DNA of 64,000 nt. Source: an uncultured Eubacteriales bacterium (GTDB lineage Bacteria > Bacillota > Clostridia > Oscillospirales > Acutalibacteraceae). Positions 26,138-33,180 of this stretch are shown piece after piece; within the stretch, counting starts at the first letter, position 1; every line of letters starts with the position of its first letter. The notes beneath the pieces were generated by a model. That model worked only from the letters and a program-made list of their open reading frames with translations. It made no database searches and was not told where the DNA came from. Position numbers and translations under genes: made by a program. The stretch is taken from positions 1-64,000 of the forward strand of contig CAKSNE010000002.1 of assembly GCA_934476085.1 (NCBI GenBank), given 5' to 3'.

Positions 26138-27025
26138 TTGAAAATTAAAAACGGAATCACAAACTGTATCCATTATTATTTAAAATTTTCAGATAGACTT
26201 ACCGAAAACCATGTTTTTGCCTATGCTTCACAGGCATCATTTTTCGTTATAATATCGGCGGTACCGTTTTTAATGCTCATTCTTAATATTTTGCGTGCTG
26301 TTATGCCGGTAACACAAGATTATTTTGATAATATTATTACAAATTTTTTGCCGCTTCAGGTTCAACAACTTGCAACAGATATAGTTAGTGAGTTTTACCA
26401 AAAAATCAATATTTCTGTTGTGTCAATAACCTCAATCTTTCTTATCTGGACCGCTTCTCGTGGGGTTAAAGCTATATCTTACGGACTTAGAATGGCTTTT
26501 GATACAAATGATAATGCCGGTTATATAAAAATGTCTTTTTGGTCATTGATTTATACGGTGTTATTTATGGTCAGTATAATTTTAACCATAGGTGCTTTGC
26601 TTTTCGGTAAGTATCTTGCAAATTTATTAAGCAAATATATTCCTGCTGTTAAAACAGTTACGGATATAATTCTCGATCTTCGCTATTTAATTTTATTAGT
26701 ATTTTTAACTCTCGTTTTTATGAGTGCTTATAAATTTTTAGGAAAAACAAAAATTAAATTTTCAAAATTATTTCCCGGTGCGGTTTTATCAGCTGCATTT
26801 TGGCTTATTTTTTCTTTTGGATATTCTATTTATATTGCAAATATGAGTCGTTTTTCATACATTTACGGTTCACTTACCGCTATCATCTTTTTAATGCTTT
26901 GGCTTTGGTTTTGTATGATAAGTTTGCTTTTAGGTGCAGAGGTTAATCGCTGGCTTTATGAAAACAAACTTTCGTTTTTCGGCTTGTTAAAAATTATGTT
27001 CTGCGGATTTACAACAAAGTCATAA
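26138..27025 (+). CDS. YihY/BrkB-family integral membrane protein
   Basis: The TTG at 26138 is preferred because AAGGAAG ends eight bases upstream, while the in-frame GTG at 26129 overlaps that site. The 295-residue protein has about six transmembrane helices. It shows the family hallmarks ENHVFAYASQASFFVIISAVPF near the N-terminus, IWTASRGVKAISYGLRMAFD in the middle, and GSLTAIIFLMLWLWFCMISLLLGAEVN near the end. The family was once mislabelled ribonuclease BN; its function is not established. It follows rex closely and is probably cotranscribed. Confidence 0.9.
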   Translation: MKIKNGITNCIHYYLKFSDRLTENHVFAYASQASFFVIISAVPFLMLILNILRAVMPVTQDYFDNIITNFLPLQVQQLATDIVSEFYQKINISVVSITSIFLIWTASRGVKAISYGLRMAFDTNDNAGYIKMSFWSLIYTVLFMVSIILTIGALLFGKYLANLLSKYIPAVKTVTDIILDLRYLILLVFLTLVFMSAYKFLGKTKIKFSKLFPGAVLSAAFWLIFSFGYSIYIANMSRFSYIYGSLTAIIFLMLWLWFCMISLLLGAEVNRWLYENKLSFFGLLKIMFCGFTTKS

Positions 27026-27054
27026 AAAATTCATAAATTTTATTTAAAAAACTG

Positions 27055-27082
27055 TTGACTTTTCATAAAAAGATGATATAAT
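27055..27082 (+). promoter_or_regulatory. Strong promoter of the small acidic membrane protein
   Basis: TTGACT (27055-27060), a 16-bp spacer, and TATAAT (27077-27082) lie 33 bp before the start codon at 27115. Confidence 0.75.
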
Positions 27083-27114
27083 AAAAGTACAAAAAGAGAT
27101 TGGAGTTGATACCA

Positions 27115-27354
27115 ATGGACAATAACAATAATAGTTTCGCTAAAAACATACTGTTAGTAGCAGGCTTTATAGGTACAGTAGTCGCTATTGCAGGTGCTGT
27201 TTTTGGAGTTTTAAAATATCTCGAAAAGCGCAAAACTGAAGAGTTTATGGATTACTATTTTGATGAAGATGATGATTTCGACGAAGCGCTGGAAGATTCA
27301 ACAACTCAAGCAGACGAAGCTGATTTAGAAGCATCTGAAGAAGCTGACGCTTAA
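27115..27354 (+). CDS. Small single-helix protein with acidic tail
   Basis: The ATG at 27115 follows TTGGAG at the right distance and gives 79 residues. A short polar Asn-rich N-terminus (MDNNNNSFAKN) precedes one hydrophobic helix (ILLVAGFIGTVVAIAGAVFGVL), a basic stop-transfer (KYLEKRKTEEF) and a strongly acidic cytoplasmic tail. The pattern suits a type of small inner-membrane protein common in Clostridia; no family is recognised. It has a near-consensus promoter, so it is likely well expressed. A peculiar repeat region follows its stop codon. Confidence 0.75.
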   Translation: MDNNNNSFAKNILLVAGFIGTVVAIAGAVFGVLKYLEKRKTEEFMDYYFDEDDDFDEALEDSTTQADEADLEASEEADA

Positions 27355-27664
27355 AACCTAAATAATAACTAAAAAATTAATAGATATAAAAAATTTGATT
27401 TGAAAAATGCTACTGACTTAAACCATGATTCAACTTAATATAAAAAAGGATGTAGGTTGTGATGTATCAATAGTATTAAATTTGAAAGTTGATTTTTAAG
27501 AAAGGTGTTTAAACCGATGAACTAATTAAGTTTCAATAAAAATCAAAACTTTAAGTAAAGTAAAGGTAAAAACCAATGTACTAAGAAAAATTTTTTCAAA
27601 AAGAAAAATTTATAAAGGTATTAGGTATAAACCCATGTACTAATTAATTTTTTATAAAAAACAT
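27355..27664 (+). repeat. 59-bp-periodic minigene-like repeats
   Basis: This AT-rich stretch has no long ORF. It contains an AAACC-N-ATG-N-ACTAA core at 27511-27525, 27570-27584 and 27629-27643, exactly 59 bp apart. Each is preceded by AAAGGT or TAGGT 9-11 bases before the ATG, so each core forms a Shine-Dalgarno, ATG, one sense codon and TAA. A weaker relative lies at 27420 (AAACCATG), opening a possible 24-codon frame to 27500. GGT-N-ACC arms could form small hairpins. Whether this is a 3' UTR, a small RNA or decayed coding DNA is unresolved. Confidence 0.55.
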
Positions 27665-27698
27665 AAGCTGATATTGCAAATATGCAATATCAGCTTTT
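27665..27698. terminator. Terminator between the periodic repeats and spoIIP
   Basis: AAGCTGATATTGCA pairs with TGCAATATCAGCTT around AATA, between convergent transcripts. Confidence 0.8.
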
Positions 27699-27719
27699 AA
27701 TATAATATTAAGTTTATTT

Positions 27720-28862
27720 TTAATTTGAAAATGATTTTAAATATTTTGAAAGCGAAATTGCAAAAAGCTTTGCTGAATATTTTGCCTCTGAAAGCAAGTT
27801 TGCTTGTGACCCGACTTCTACTAACAAACTGTTTTCGCATAAGTCTTGATTATACTTCTTTTCTGCAAAAAACAGCGGGCGAGCAAGCGAAGGATAATTT
27901 TGCTCCAGAGTTTTTTGCAACCCGAGCGAAAAGCGAAGATTTTTTCGCCAATTTGGATATCCTGTAATCGGACCTGATTCACAACCGGAAACCAACATAA
28001 TTTGACCGGCGGTTTTGCCTTTAATATTTATTATCGGGCGAATTTTATCCCCGTCTTCTTCATTTATTGCGTCTCGATGGACATCTAAAACTACTTTTAT
28101 AGACGGATATTTTTTAAGATAGCTTATGATTGTTTTTCTTGAACGATCATAAGCGCCGTTATACTCGCCTTTATCATGCAAAACCGTTGACTGAACAGTT
28201 TTTATTCCGGATTTATCAAGATAATTTTTAATAACCGATCCAACCGATACCATATTTTTTTCTACATCGTTATCTCGCTCTCCCCAGCTTTTCGGATAAT
28301 TTTCAACCAACGACGGAAAAAAGCTCTCTGTGGCATGAGTATGAACTATCAAAACCTGTGGTTTTGATGAATTTAGCTTAATTTTTAAATTTGGTTTTTT
28401 AGACATTTCTGTTTTAATATTTATAGTTTTTTCGGTTTTATTTTTAACATAAACATCGCCGTAAGATGCGGTTGCACCCGCTTTATTTATAGTTTGAGAT
28501 TTTACTCTTCCGCCATATTCTTCGGCATTAGTCAAAACAGTTTTTTCATCTGTTTTCTTTGTTGTTGCATTATTTTTTGTTGTCGATATGCTTTGTTTTT
28601 CAGTTGAACTCAAAGTGGTTTTTTCTCTTTCCTTGCTTTTTGTCTTATTATCGTTAAAAGCGGAAATATTACTATTCTGACTGTTATTTAAAAATGATGG
28701 AAGAACAAATTTAACAGCTGAACCGGAAAAAATATCAGCGAAAACTTTTACAGGTTTATAAAAGAGGCTGCTATTTGAAAAAACAGCTACCAAAATCAAA
28801 AGTGAAATTACAAAAACAAGGTATTTTTTTATTCTTTTTACCGTTTTTCGCTTCATACCCAC
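27720..28862 (-). CDS. spoIIP: Stage II sporulation protein P
   Basis: SpoIIP is a peptidoglycan amidase and endopeptidase that works with SpoIID during engulfment. One N-terminal membrane anchor (about residues 13-30) is followed by a Ser/Thr/Lys-rich linker (to about residue 160). The catalytic domain then has VLIVHTHATESFFPS, RDNDVEKNMVSVGSVI, HDKGEYNGAYDRSRKT, VVLDVHRDA and ENSLLVEVGSQAN. The His, Glu and Asp positions expected of the zinc site are kept. Length 380 is normal. The start may be GTG 28862 or ATG 28856; an AAAGG motif suits either. It marks the organism as a likely spore former. Confidence 0.92.
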   Translation of the reverse strand: MGMKRKTVKRIKKYLVFVISLLILVAVFSNSSLFYKPVKVFADIFSGSAVKFVLPSFLNNSQNSNISAFNDNKTKSKEREKTTLSSTEKQSISTTKNNATTKKTDEKTVLTNAEEYGGRVKSQTINKAGATASYGDVYVKNKTEKTINIKTEMSKKPNLKIKLNSSKPQVLIVHTHATESFFPSLVENYPKSWGERDNDVEKNMVSVGSVIKNYLDKSGIKTVQSTVLHDKGEYNGAYDRSRKTIISYLKKYPSIKVVLDVHRDAINEEDGDKIRPIINIKGKTAGQIMLVSGCESGPITGYPNWRKNLRFSLGLQKTLEQNYPSLARPLFFAEKKYNQDLCENSLLVEVGSQANLLSEAKYSAKLFAISLSKYLKSFSN

Positions 28863-28930
28863 TCGACCTTTTTAAATTTTTACAACATAATATATGAAAA
28901 ATTTACTTATCTTATGAATAGGAGTTTTTT

Positions 28931-29782
28931 ATGAACGAGCTTACAAAATTAATCAAACCACGTGATAACAACGCTAACAAAGGGACCTTCGGCAGAGCTT
29001 TGCTTATCTGCGGATCGTATACAATGGCGGGAGCGGCAATTATTGCAGCAGACGCTTGTATTAAAAGCGGAATCGGAATTTGTGATGTTGCTTGCGAAGA
29101 CAGGGTCTATCCAATCGTTTCCACAGCAGTTCCCGAAGCGGTTTTCACTCCGCTTTCTTTTGAATTTAATAGCCGTGACAAACAAAATTTAAAAGCTTCA
29201 ATAAAGCGTGCAAAATGTGTAGTTATCGGCTGCGGAATGGGCAACACCGAATATACAGATAAAATTTTGCAGACAGTTTTAGAGTTTTGCGAAGTGCCAT
29301 TAATTATAGATGCCGACGGACTTAATGTTTTATCAAAAAACATTGAGCTTTTAAATCAAAAAAAGTGCGAGATAATAATAACCCCACACCCCGGCGAAAT
29401 GGGAAGACTAATCAAGAAAACACCTGCAGAAATTAATGAACACAGAATTGAAACTGCGACAGAATTTTCAAAAAAACATCAGGTTGTAACCTTATTAAAA
29501 GGTCACAACACAGTAATATCGGACACATTCGGCGAATATTTTATTAATAAAAGCGGTAATTCAGGAATGGCGACCGGCGGTTCGGGTGATTGTTTAAGCG
29601 GAATAATCGCCGCTTTGATTTGTGACGGACTCTCCCCTTATGATGCAGCGTGTGTTGGTGCTTATATTCATGGGCTGGCCGGAGATAAGTCTGCGAAAAA
29701 ATATTCAAAACACTCAACCAGTGCCAGAACAATGCTTAATGAATTGCCAAATGTTTTTCTTGAAATTGAAAACGAACAATAG
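28931..29782 (+). CDS. nnrD: ADP-dependent NAD(P)H-hydrate dehydratase
   Basis: It repairs hydrated NADH/NADPH. The ribokinase-like dehydratase domain is complete with LLICGSYTMAGAAIIAAD, IDADGLNVLS, ITPHPGEMGRL and the ADP-binding SGNSGMATGGSGDCLSGIIAAL. Only the dehydratase half is encoded; the epimerase domain (NnrE), often fused at the N-terminus, is missing and must be elsewhere or absent. It is divergent from spoIIP, with a lipoprotein gene 11 bp downstream. Confidence 0.93.
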   Translation: MNELTKLIKPRDNNANKGTFGRALLICGSYTMAGAAIIAADACIKSGIGICDVACEDRVYPIVSTAVPEAVFTPLSFEFNSRDKQNLKASIKRAKCVVIGCGMGNTEYTDKILQTVLEFCEVPLIIDADGLNVLSKNIELLNQKKCEIIITPHPGEMGRLIKKTPAEINEHRIETATEFSKKHQVVTLLKGHNTVISDTFGEYFINKSGNSGMATGGSGDCLSGIIAALICDGLSPYDAACVGAYIHGLAGDKSAKKYSKHSTSARTMLNELPNVFLEIENEQ

Positions 29783-29793
29783 GGGGCATTTTT

Positions 29794-30285
29794 ATTAAAA
29801 AACTTTTTTGTGTTTTAATTTTCATATTAATAACATTTACAGGATGTGAAACATCACAGGAAATTAAACCGAAAAATGTTTTTGCCGGCGGATTTACGCT
29901 GAATTATAACGGAATGAAAATTGACGGCGATATCGGTATTGAAGACAGCGGAATTATCAACATTAAAGTTAAAAAACCGAAAACGCTGAGTGGAATGACC
30001 GTTAATATGACAAACGAAAAAGTGCGAGTTGGCTATCTAGGAATAAACAGTGAATTTTCTAAAGATGAATTGCCCAACGGCGCATTTTTTTCGCTTATAA
30101 GCAATGCAATGGATAAGATTAACAGCAATGATAAAGCTCATTTTGAAAAAGACAATGAAGACTTTATTGCAAAATTTGATTCCGAATTTGGTAAAATAAA
30201 TGTAAAAATTGATAAAAATTATTCGATTAAATCAATCACAATTGATAATGTCGGCTTTAATCTAATCCTATTCCAAAATTTTTAG
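29794..30285 (+). CDS. Lipoprotein with apparent ATT start, 3' end at a repeat
   Basis: A reading frame begins ATT AAA AAA at 29794, seven bases after the Shine-Dalgarno AGGGGG (29781-29786). It encodes a clear type II signal peptide with lipobox FTGC (lipidated Cys about residue 18). No ATG, GTG or TTG lies in frame between the ribosome-binding site and the signal peptide; the first in-frame ATG (29914) would remove the signal. The 163-residue protein has a beta-rich exported part (GGFTLNYNGMKIDGDIGI). Its stop codon at 30283-30285 coincides with the start of repeat cluster 3, so the natural C-terminus may have been replaced. Lipoprotein identity is likely; expression is doubtful. Confidence 0.6.
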   Translation: MKKLFCVLIFILITFTGCETSQEIKPKNVFAGGFTLNYNGMKIDGDIGIEDSGIINIKVKKPKTLSGMTVNMTNEKVRVGYLGINSEFSKDELPNGAFFSLISNAMDKINSNDKAHFEKDNEDFIAKFDSEFGKINVKIDKNYSIKSITIDNVGFNLILFQNF

Positions 30286-31086
30286 TTCCGCTCCCATTAG
30301 GTTGTTAGGTTAAAGTATGCTAACTCTCCCTAACAGCCGGGTTTGGTTGCCGACGATATTTTTAACTCCGCTCCCATGAAGTTTTATTGGGTTTTGTATG
30401 CAAACTCACCCTAACGACTGGGTTTGGTTACCACAAAATCGCATATTCATCATTGTAGGGCGTGACGACCCGGCACGCCGATCCCCCTAACCGCTGGGTT
30501 TGGTTACCACAAAATCGCATATTCATCGTTGTAGGGTGGGGGCTTGGCTAAACGCCGTTCATCTTTCGAGTGAAAAATAAATTATATATTAACACGCTTT
30601 AAGCGTGGGATAAACCTACCACTCTCGTTTTCAGCATTATGACGCTTTTCAATAAAGCCACTAGTTTTAATTCGCTGTGCGGTCATAATGCGTCGGGCGG
30701 ACAACAAAGCGTTCGGGATTTTCAAGGAACTCCTTGAATTTCTTTTCGTCCTTTTGTGAAATGACAAAAGGACTGCCTGCGCGGCATGAGCGCATGAAAG
30801 ATAAAAGTTACAACAAAACTTTAATTTGAAATTCTTTATCGTCAAACTATTTGTTGCCACCTAACAATCCATTTGGTTGTGCAACATCGGCGTGCCGAGT
30901 CGTCACGCCCTACGGAGCGAGTTGAAATGAATCCCACCGAGTTTTGCTCATTAGAATGAATCCCACCGTCTTGCTTTTCAAGCAATCCACCTCCCTTTGA
31001 CAAGGGAGGCTCAATAGGTGCGGCGGCACCAAGGCACCGCCCTACGATATTATGGTCGCATAGAACTGTGTGGCAAACCACGGGCC
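30281..31086. repeat. Repeat cluster 3
   Basis: Roughly 80-bp units start near 30286 and 30366. Plus REP-like palindromes lie at 30455-30480 and 30531-30557. The hairpin-rich element follows in minus orientation. Inverted REP-like palindromes lie at 30888-30913 and 31021-31045, the second after a CCTCCCTT/AAGGGAGG hairpin block. The end (31046-31075) shares a block with cluster 4. Open frames at 30582-30860 and 30842-31081 are repeat-borne and not considered genes. Confidence 0.85.
30591..30815 (-). repeat. Hairpin-rich dispersed element, copy 3
   Basis: This is a near-complete inverted copy of the element at 14069-14290. Its 10-bp and 8-bp stems are intact. Confidence 0.8.
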
Positions 31087-31095
31087 TAAAATCTT

Positions 31096-31380
31096 TTAAT
31101 GAAAAATAAAAAACAAAACTGTAGCAAGAGTTACAAGATAACCGCCTAGAATAAAAAACAATCGACGGCGTTTTTTTATTCGTTCATCAAAATCTTCGTA
31201 ATTAAACCCGCCTATTTTTTCAGGCTTTTGAATGCTCTCAATATACTCTTTTGCCTTTGCTTCAAGCTCGGCGGTAGACTTGTTTGCATACTCGGGACGG
31301 ATATAAAAAATCGCTTTTTCAAAAAACTTTTCCCCGGTATCATTTACTTCAATAATAACTTTATTAACGCCTTTTAGCAT
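31096..31380 (-). CDS. Small tail-anchored protein downstream of spoVAD
   Basis: The 94-residue protein has a polar N-terminal region (KVIIEVNDTGEKFFEKAIFYIRPEY, then a helix STAELEAKAKEYIESI), an Arg/Lys patch (DERIKKRRR) and a C-terminal hydrophobic helix (LFFILGGYLVTLATVLFFIF). This suits a tail-anchored membrane protein. It follows spoVAD by 9 bp and is probably part of the same sporulation operon. It does not look like SpoVAE, which is an all-helical membrane protein, although it occupies that position. A forespore role is inferred from position only. Confidence 0.7.
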   Translation of the reverse strand: MLKGVNKVIIEVNDTGEKFFEKAIFYIRPEYANKSTAELEAKAKEYIESIQKPEKIGGFNYEDFDERIKKRRRLFFILGGYLVTLATVLFFIFH

Positions 31381-31389
31381 AAAAATCTC

Positions 31390-32400
31390 CTACTTTGAAA
31401 CAATTTCAATCAAATGGGCGATGCCCGGAATAGACAAGCCCTGGTTTGTCGATGTCGGAGAAAGCAACGCTCCTGTCGGAATAAATAAAATTCGTTGCAA
31501 CTCGCCCGATTGCAGCTTGCTCATTATACTAGTTGCAAAAACGCTTGCCGAACATCCGCAACCCGATCCGCCTGCGGCAATGTCTTTGTCATTTGTATCA
31601 AAAATCATCAAACCGCAGTCATTATGAACTGATGATATATCAATATTTTCTTTTTCAAGAAGTTCTATCAACAATTTTGAGCCGATTTTTCCAAGATCGC
31701 CTGTCAAAATCAAGTCGAAATCATCAGGCTTTGTATTGGTATCATCAAGATACGCTTTAATAGTGTCCGCCGCCGCAGGTGCCATTGCCGCACCCATATT
31801 ATTCGCATCGGTCACATCATAATCCTTGATTTTGCCGAATGTAACGGCGTTTATGCGTGGTTTTCCGCTGCCTTCTTTCAGCACAAACGCACCCGAGCCT
31901 GTAACGGTTCTTTGTGAGTTCGGAGTTCTTTTTGAGCCATATTCAAGCGGAAATCTAAACTGTCGCTCGGCGGTGCAAAAGTGTGAAGAAGTCGCTGCGA
32001 GTGCTAAATTAACCGCTCCGCTATCAATCAAAACAGACGCTAATGCGTTTGACAAACCACAGGTTGAGCAAGCTCCGAAAAGCCCGATATGCGGTGTTGA
32101 AAAGTCCTTTATACCGTAGGTTGACGACATACTTTGGTCAAGCAAATCGCCGATAAGGATTAATTCAATCTCGCTCATTTCAACATCTGCTTTTTTGCAA
32201 GCTGTAAGACAAGCATTTTTTATAAGCATACTTTCTGCTGCTTCAAAAGTCGGCTGACCTAGATACTCATCGTCAAAAACCATATCAAACCCGTCGCCGA
32301 GCGGACCTTCGCCTTCTTTTTTGCCGACAACACCTGCCGAGCCGGCTATAATTATGTTTTTATCAAGTTTTATTGTTTGTTTTCCAATTCTTTTTGCCAT
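31390..32400 (-). CDS. spoVAD: Stage V sporulation protein AD
   Basis: SpoVAD is part of the SpoVA machinery that loads dipicolinic acid into the forespore and releases it at germination. The thiolase-like fold is clear: GPLGDGFDMVFDDEYLGQ, IGDLLDQSMSSTYGI, PHIGLFGACSTCGLSNALA, VTGSGAFVLKEG and the C-terminal ACGGSGCGCSAS-like loop. Length 336 is typical. It lies 13 bp after spoVAC and before the 94-residue gene. Confidence 0.95.
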   Translation of the reverse strand: MAKRIGKQTIKLDKNIIIAGSAGVVGKKEGEGPLGDGFDMVFDDEYLGQPTFEAAESMLIKNACLTACKKADVEMSEIELILIGDLLDQSMSSTYGIKDFSTPHIGLFGACSTCGLSNALASVLIDSGAVNLALAATSSHFCTAERQFRFPLEYGSKRTPNSQRTVTGSGAFVLKEGSGKPRINAVTFGKIKDYDVTDANNMGAAMAPAAADTIKAYLDDTNTKPDDFDLILTGDLGKIGSKLLIELLEKENIDISSVHNDCGLMIFDTNDKDIAAGGSGCGCSASVFATSIMSKLQSGELQRILFIPTGALLSPTSTNQGLSIPGIAHLIEIVSK

Positions 32401-32413
32401 TAAAAAACCGCCT

Positions 32414-32851
32414 TTAAAATAAAGTAAAAATATAATATATTAATCCGTAAATCCAACCTGCAAAAAGTCCGTAAACAATAACAGGACCGGAAATTTTAAA
32501 AAGGTTTGCACCAACGCCTAAAACCTGACCTTCGGTTTTAAATTCAATAGCAGGAGAAGCACAAGCGTTTGCAAAGCCTGTTATCGGAACAAGCGTTCCT
32601 GCACCTGCATATTTAGAGATTTTAGGATAAATATTAAGACCTGTTAAAATAATAGATAATGCTATCAGCGAAATTGACGAAAGAGTTTTAGCTGAAGTTA
32701 AATTTACACCGATTTTAAAATACAAATCGCCAAGTACCTGACCGATAACACAAATCAGTCCGCCGACTAAAAATGCCCAAACACAATCAATAAAAACAGT
32801 CGATTTATCGCAAGCCTTTTCAGTCATTTTAGAATATTCTTTATTTGTCAT
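32414..32851 (-). CDS. spoVAC: Stage V sporulation protein AC
   Basis: This is a membrane component of the SpoVA dipicolinate channel. The ATG at 32851 is preferred because AAAGGAG lies just upstream; the ATG at 32869 would place that site inside the gene. It gives a 145-residue protein with about four to five helices. The family sequence includes CVWAFLVGGLICVIGQ, GAGTLVPITGFANACASPAIEFKTEGQVLG and IFKISGPVIVYGLFAG-like stretches. The operon order spoVAC-spoVAD is conventional; spoVAE is not seen. Confidence 0.93.
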   Translation of the reverse strand: MTNKEYSKMTEKACDKSTVFIDCVWAFLVGGLICVIGQVLGDLYFKIGVNLTSAKTLSSISLIALSIILTGLNIYPKISKYAGAGTLVPITGFANACASPAIEFKTEGQVLGVGANLFKISGPVIVYGLFAGWIYGLIYYIFTLF

Positions 32852-33180
32852 AATTTTTGCTCCTTTCATAAAATAAGTTTTGGCAAAAATAATGTAAAAT
32901 ATTTATCGTTTTTTATAAAAATTTTGAATAAAACTATACCAAATTAGTCTAGTTTGTGAAAAATCTAGTCAAAAACTAATAAAAAACCATATATTTTGTG
33001 CAAAATTAATATAATAACCACTATATTTTGATTATTTTCTACATTCATAATTTGAAAAATCAATTGATTATTTCTTGCTTTTATGCTATTATAATCTTGC
33101 TGAGTAGTATATTGACGACTAGTAACGGGATTAAACCCCCTTTATATATAAAAAATATGGAAATAAAACAGGAGGCTAAA
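32852..33180. other. Divergent intergenic region between spoVAC and pflB
   Basis: The 329-bp AT-rich region must carry a sporulation promoter leftward and a pflB promoter rightward. ATTAGTCTAGTTTG and CTAGTCAAAAACTAAT near 32943-32981 form a loose inverted repeat. AGGAGG for pflB lies at 33170-33175. I see no convincing Rex or Fnr operator and no riboswitch. Confidence 0.4.

Noticed and set aside
32900..33160. Rex or Fnr operator upstream of pflB
   Set aside because: TTTGTGAAAAATC and TTTTGTGCAAAATT are superficially similar to redox-regulator sites but lack the expected inverted half-sites.
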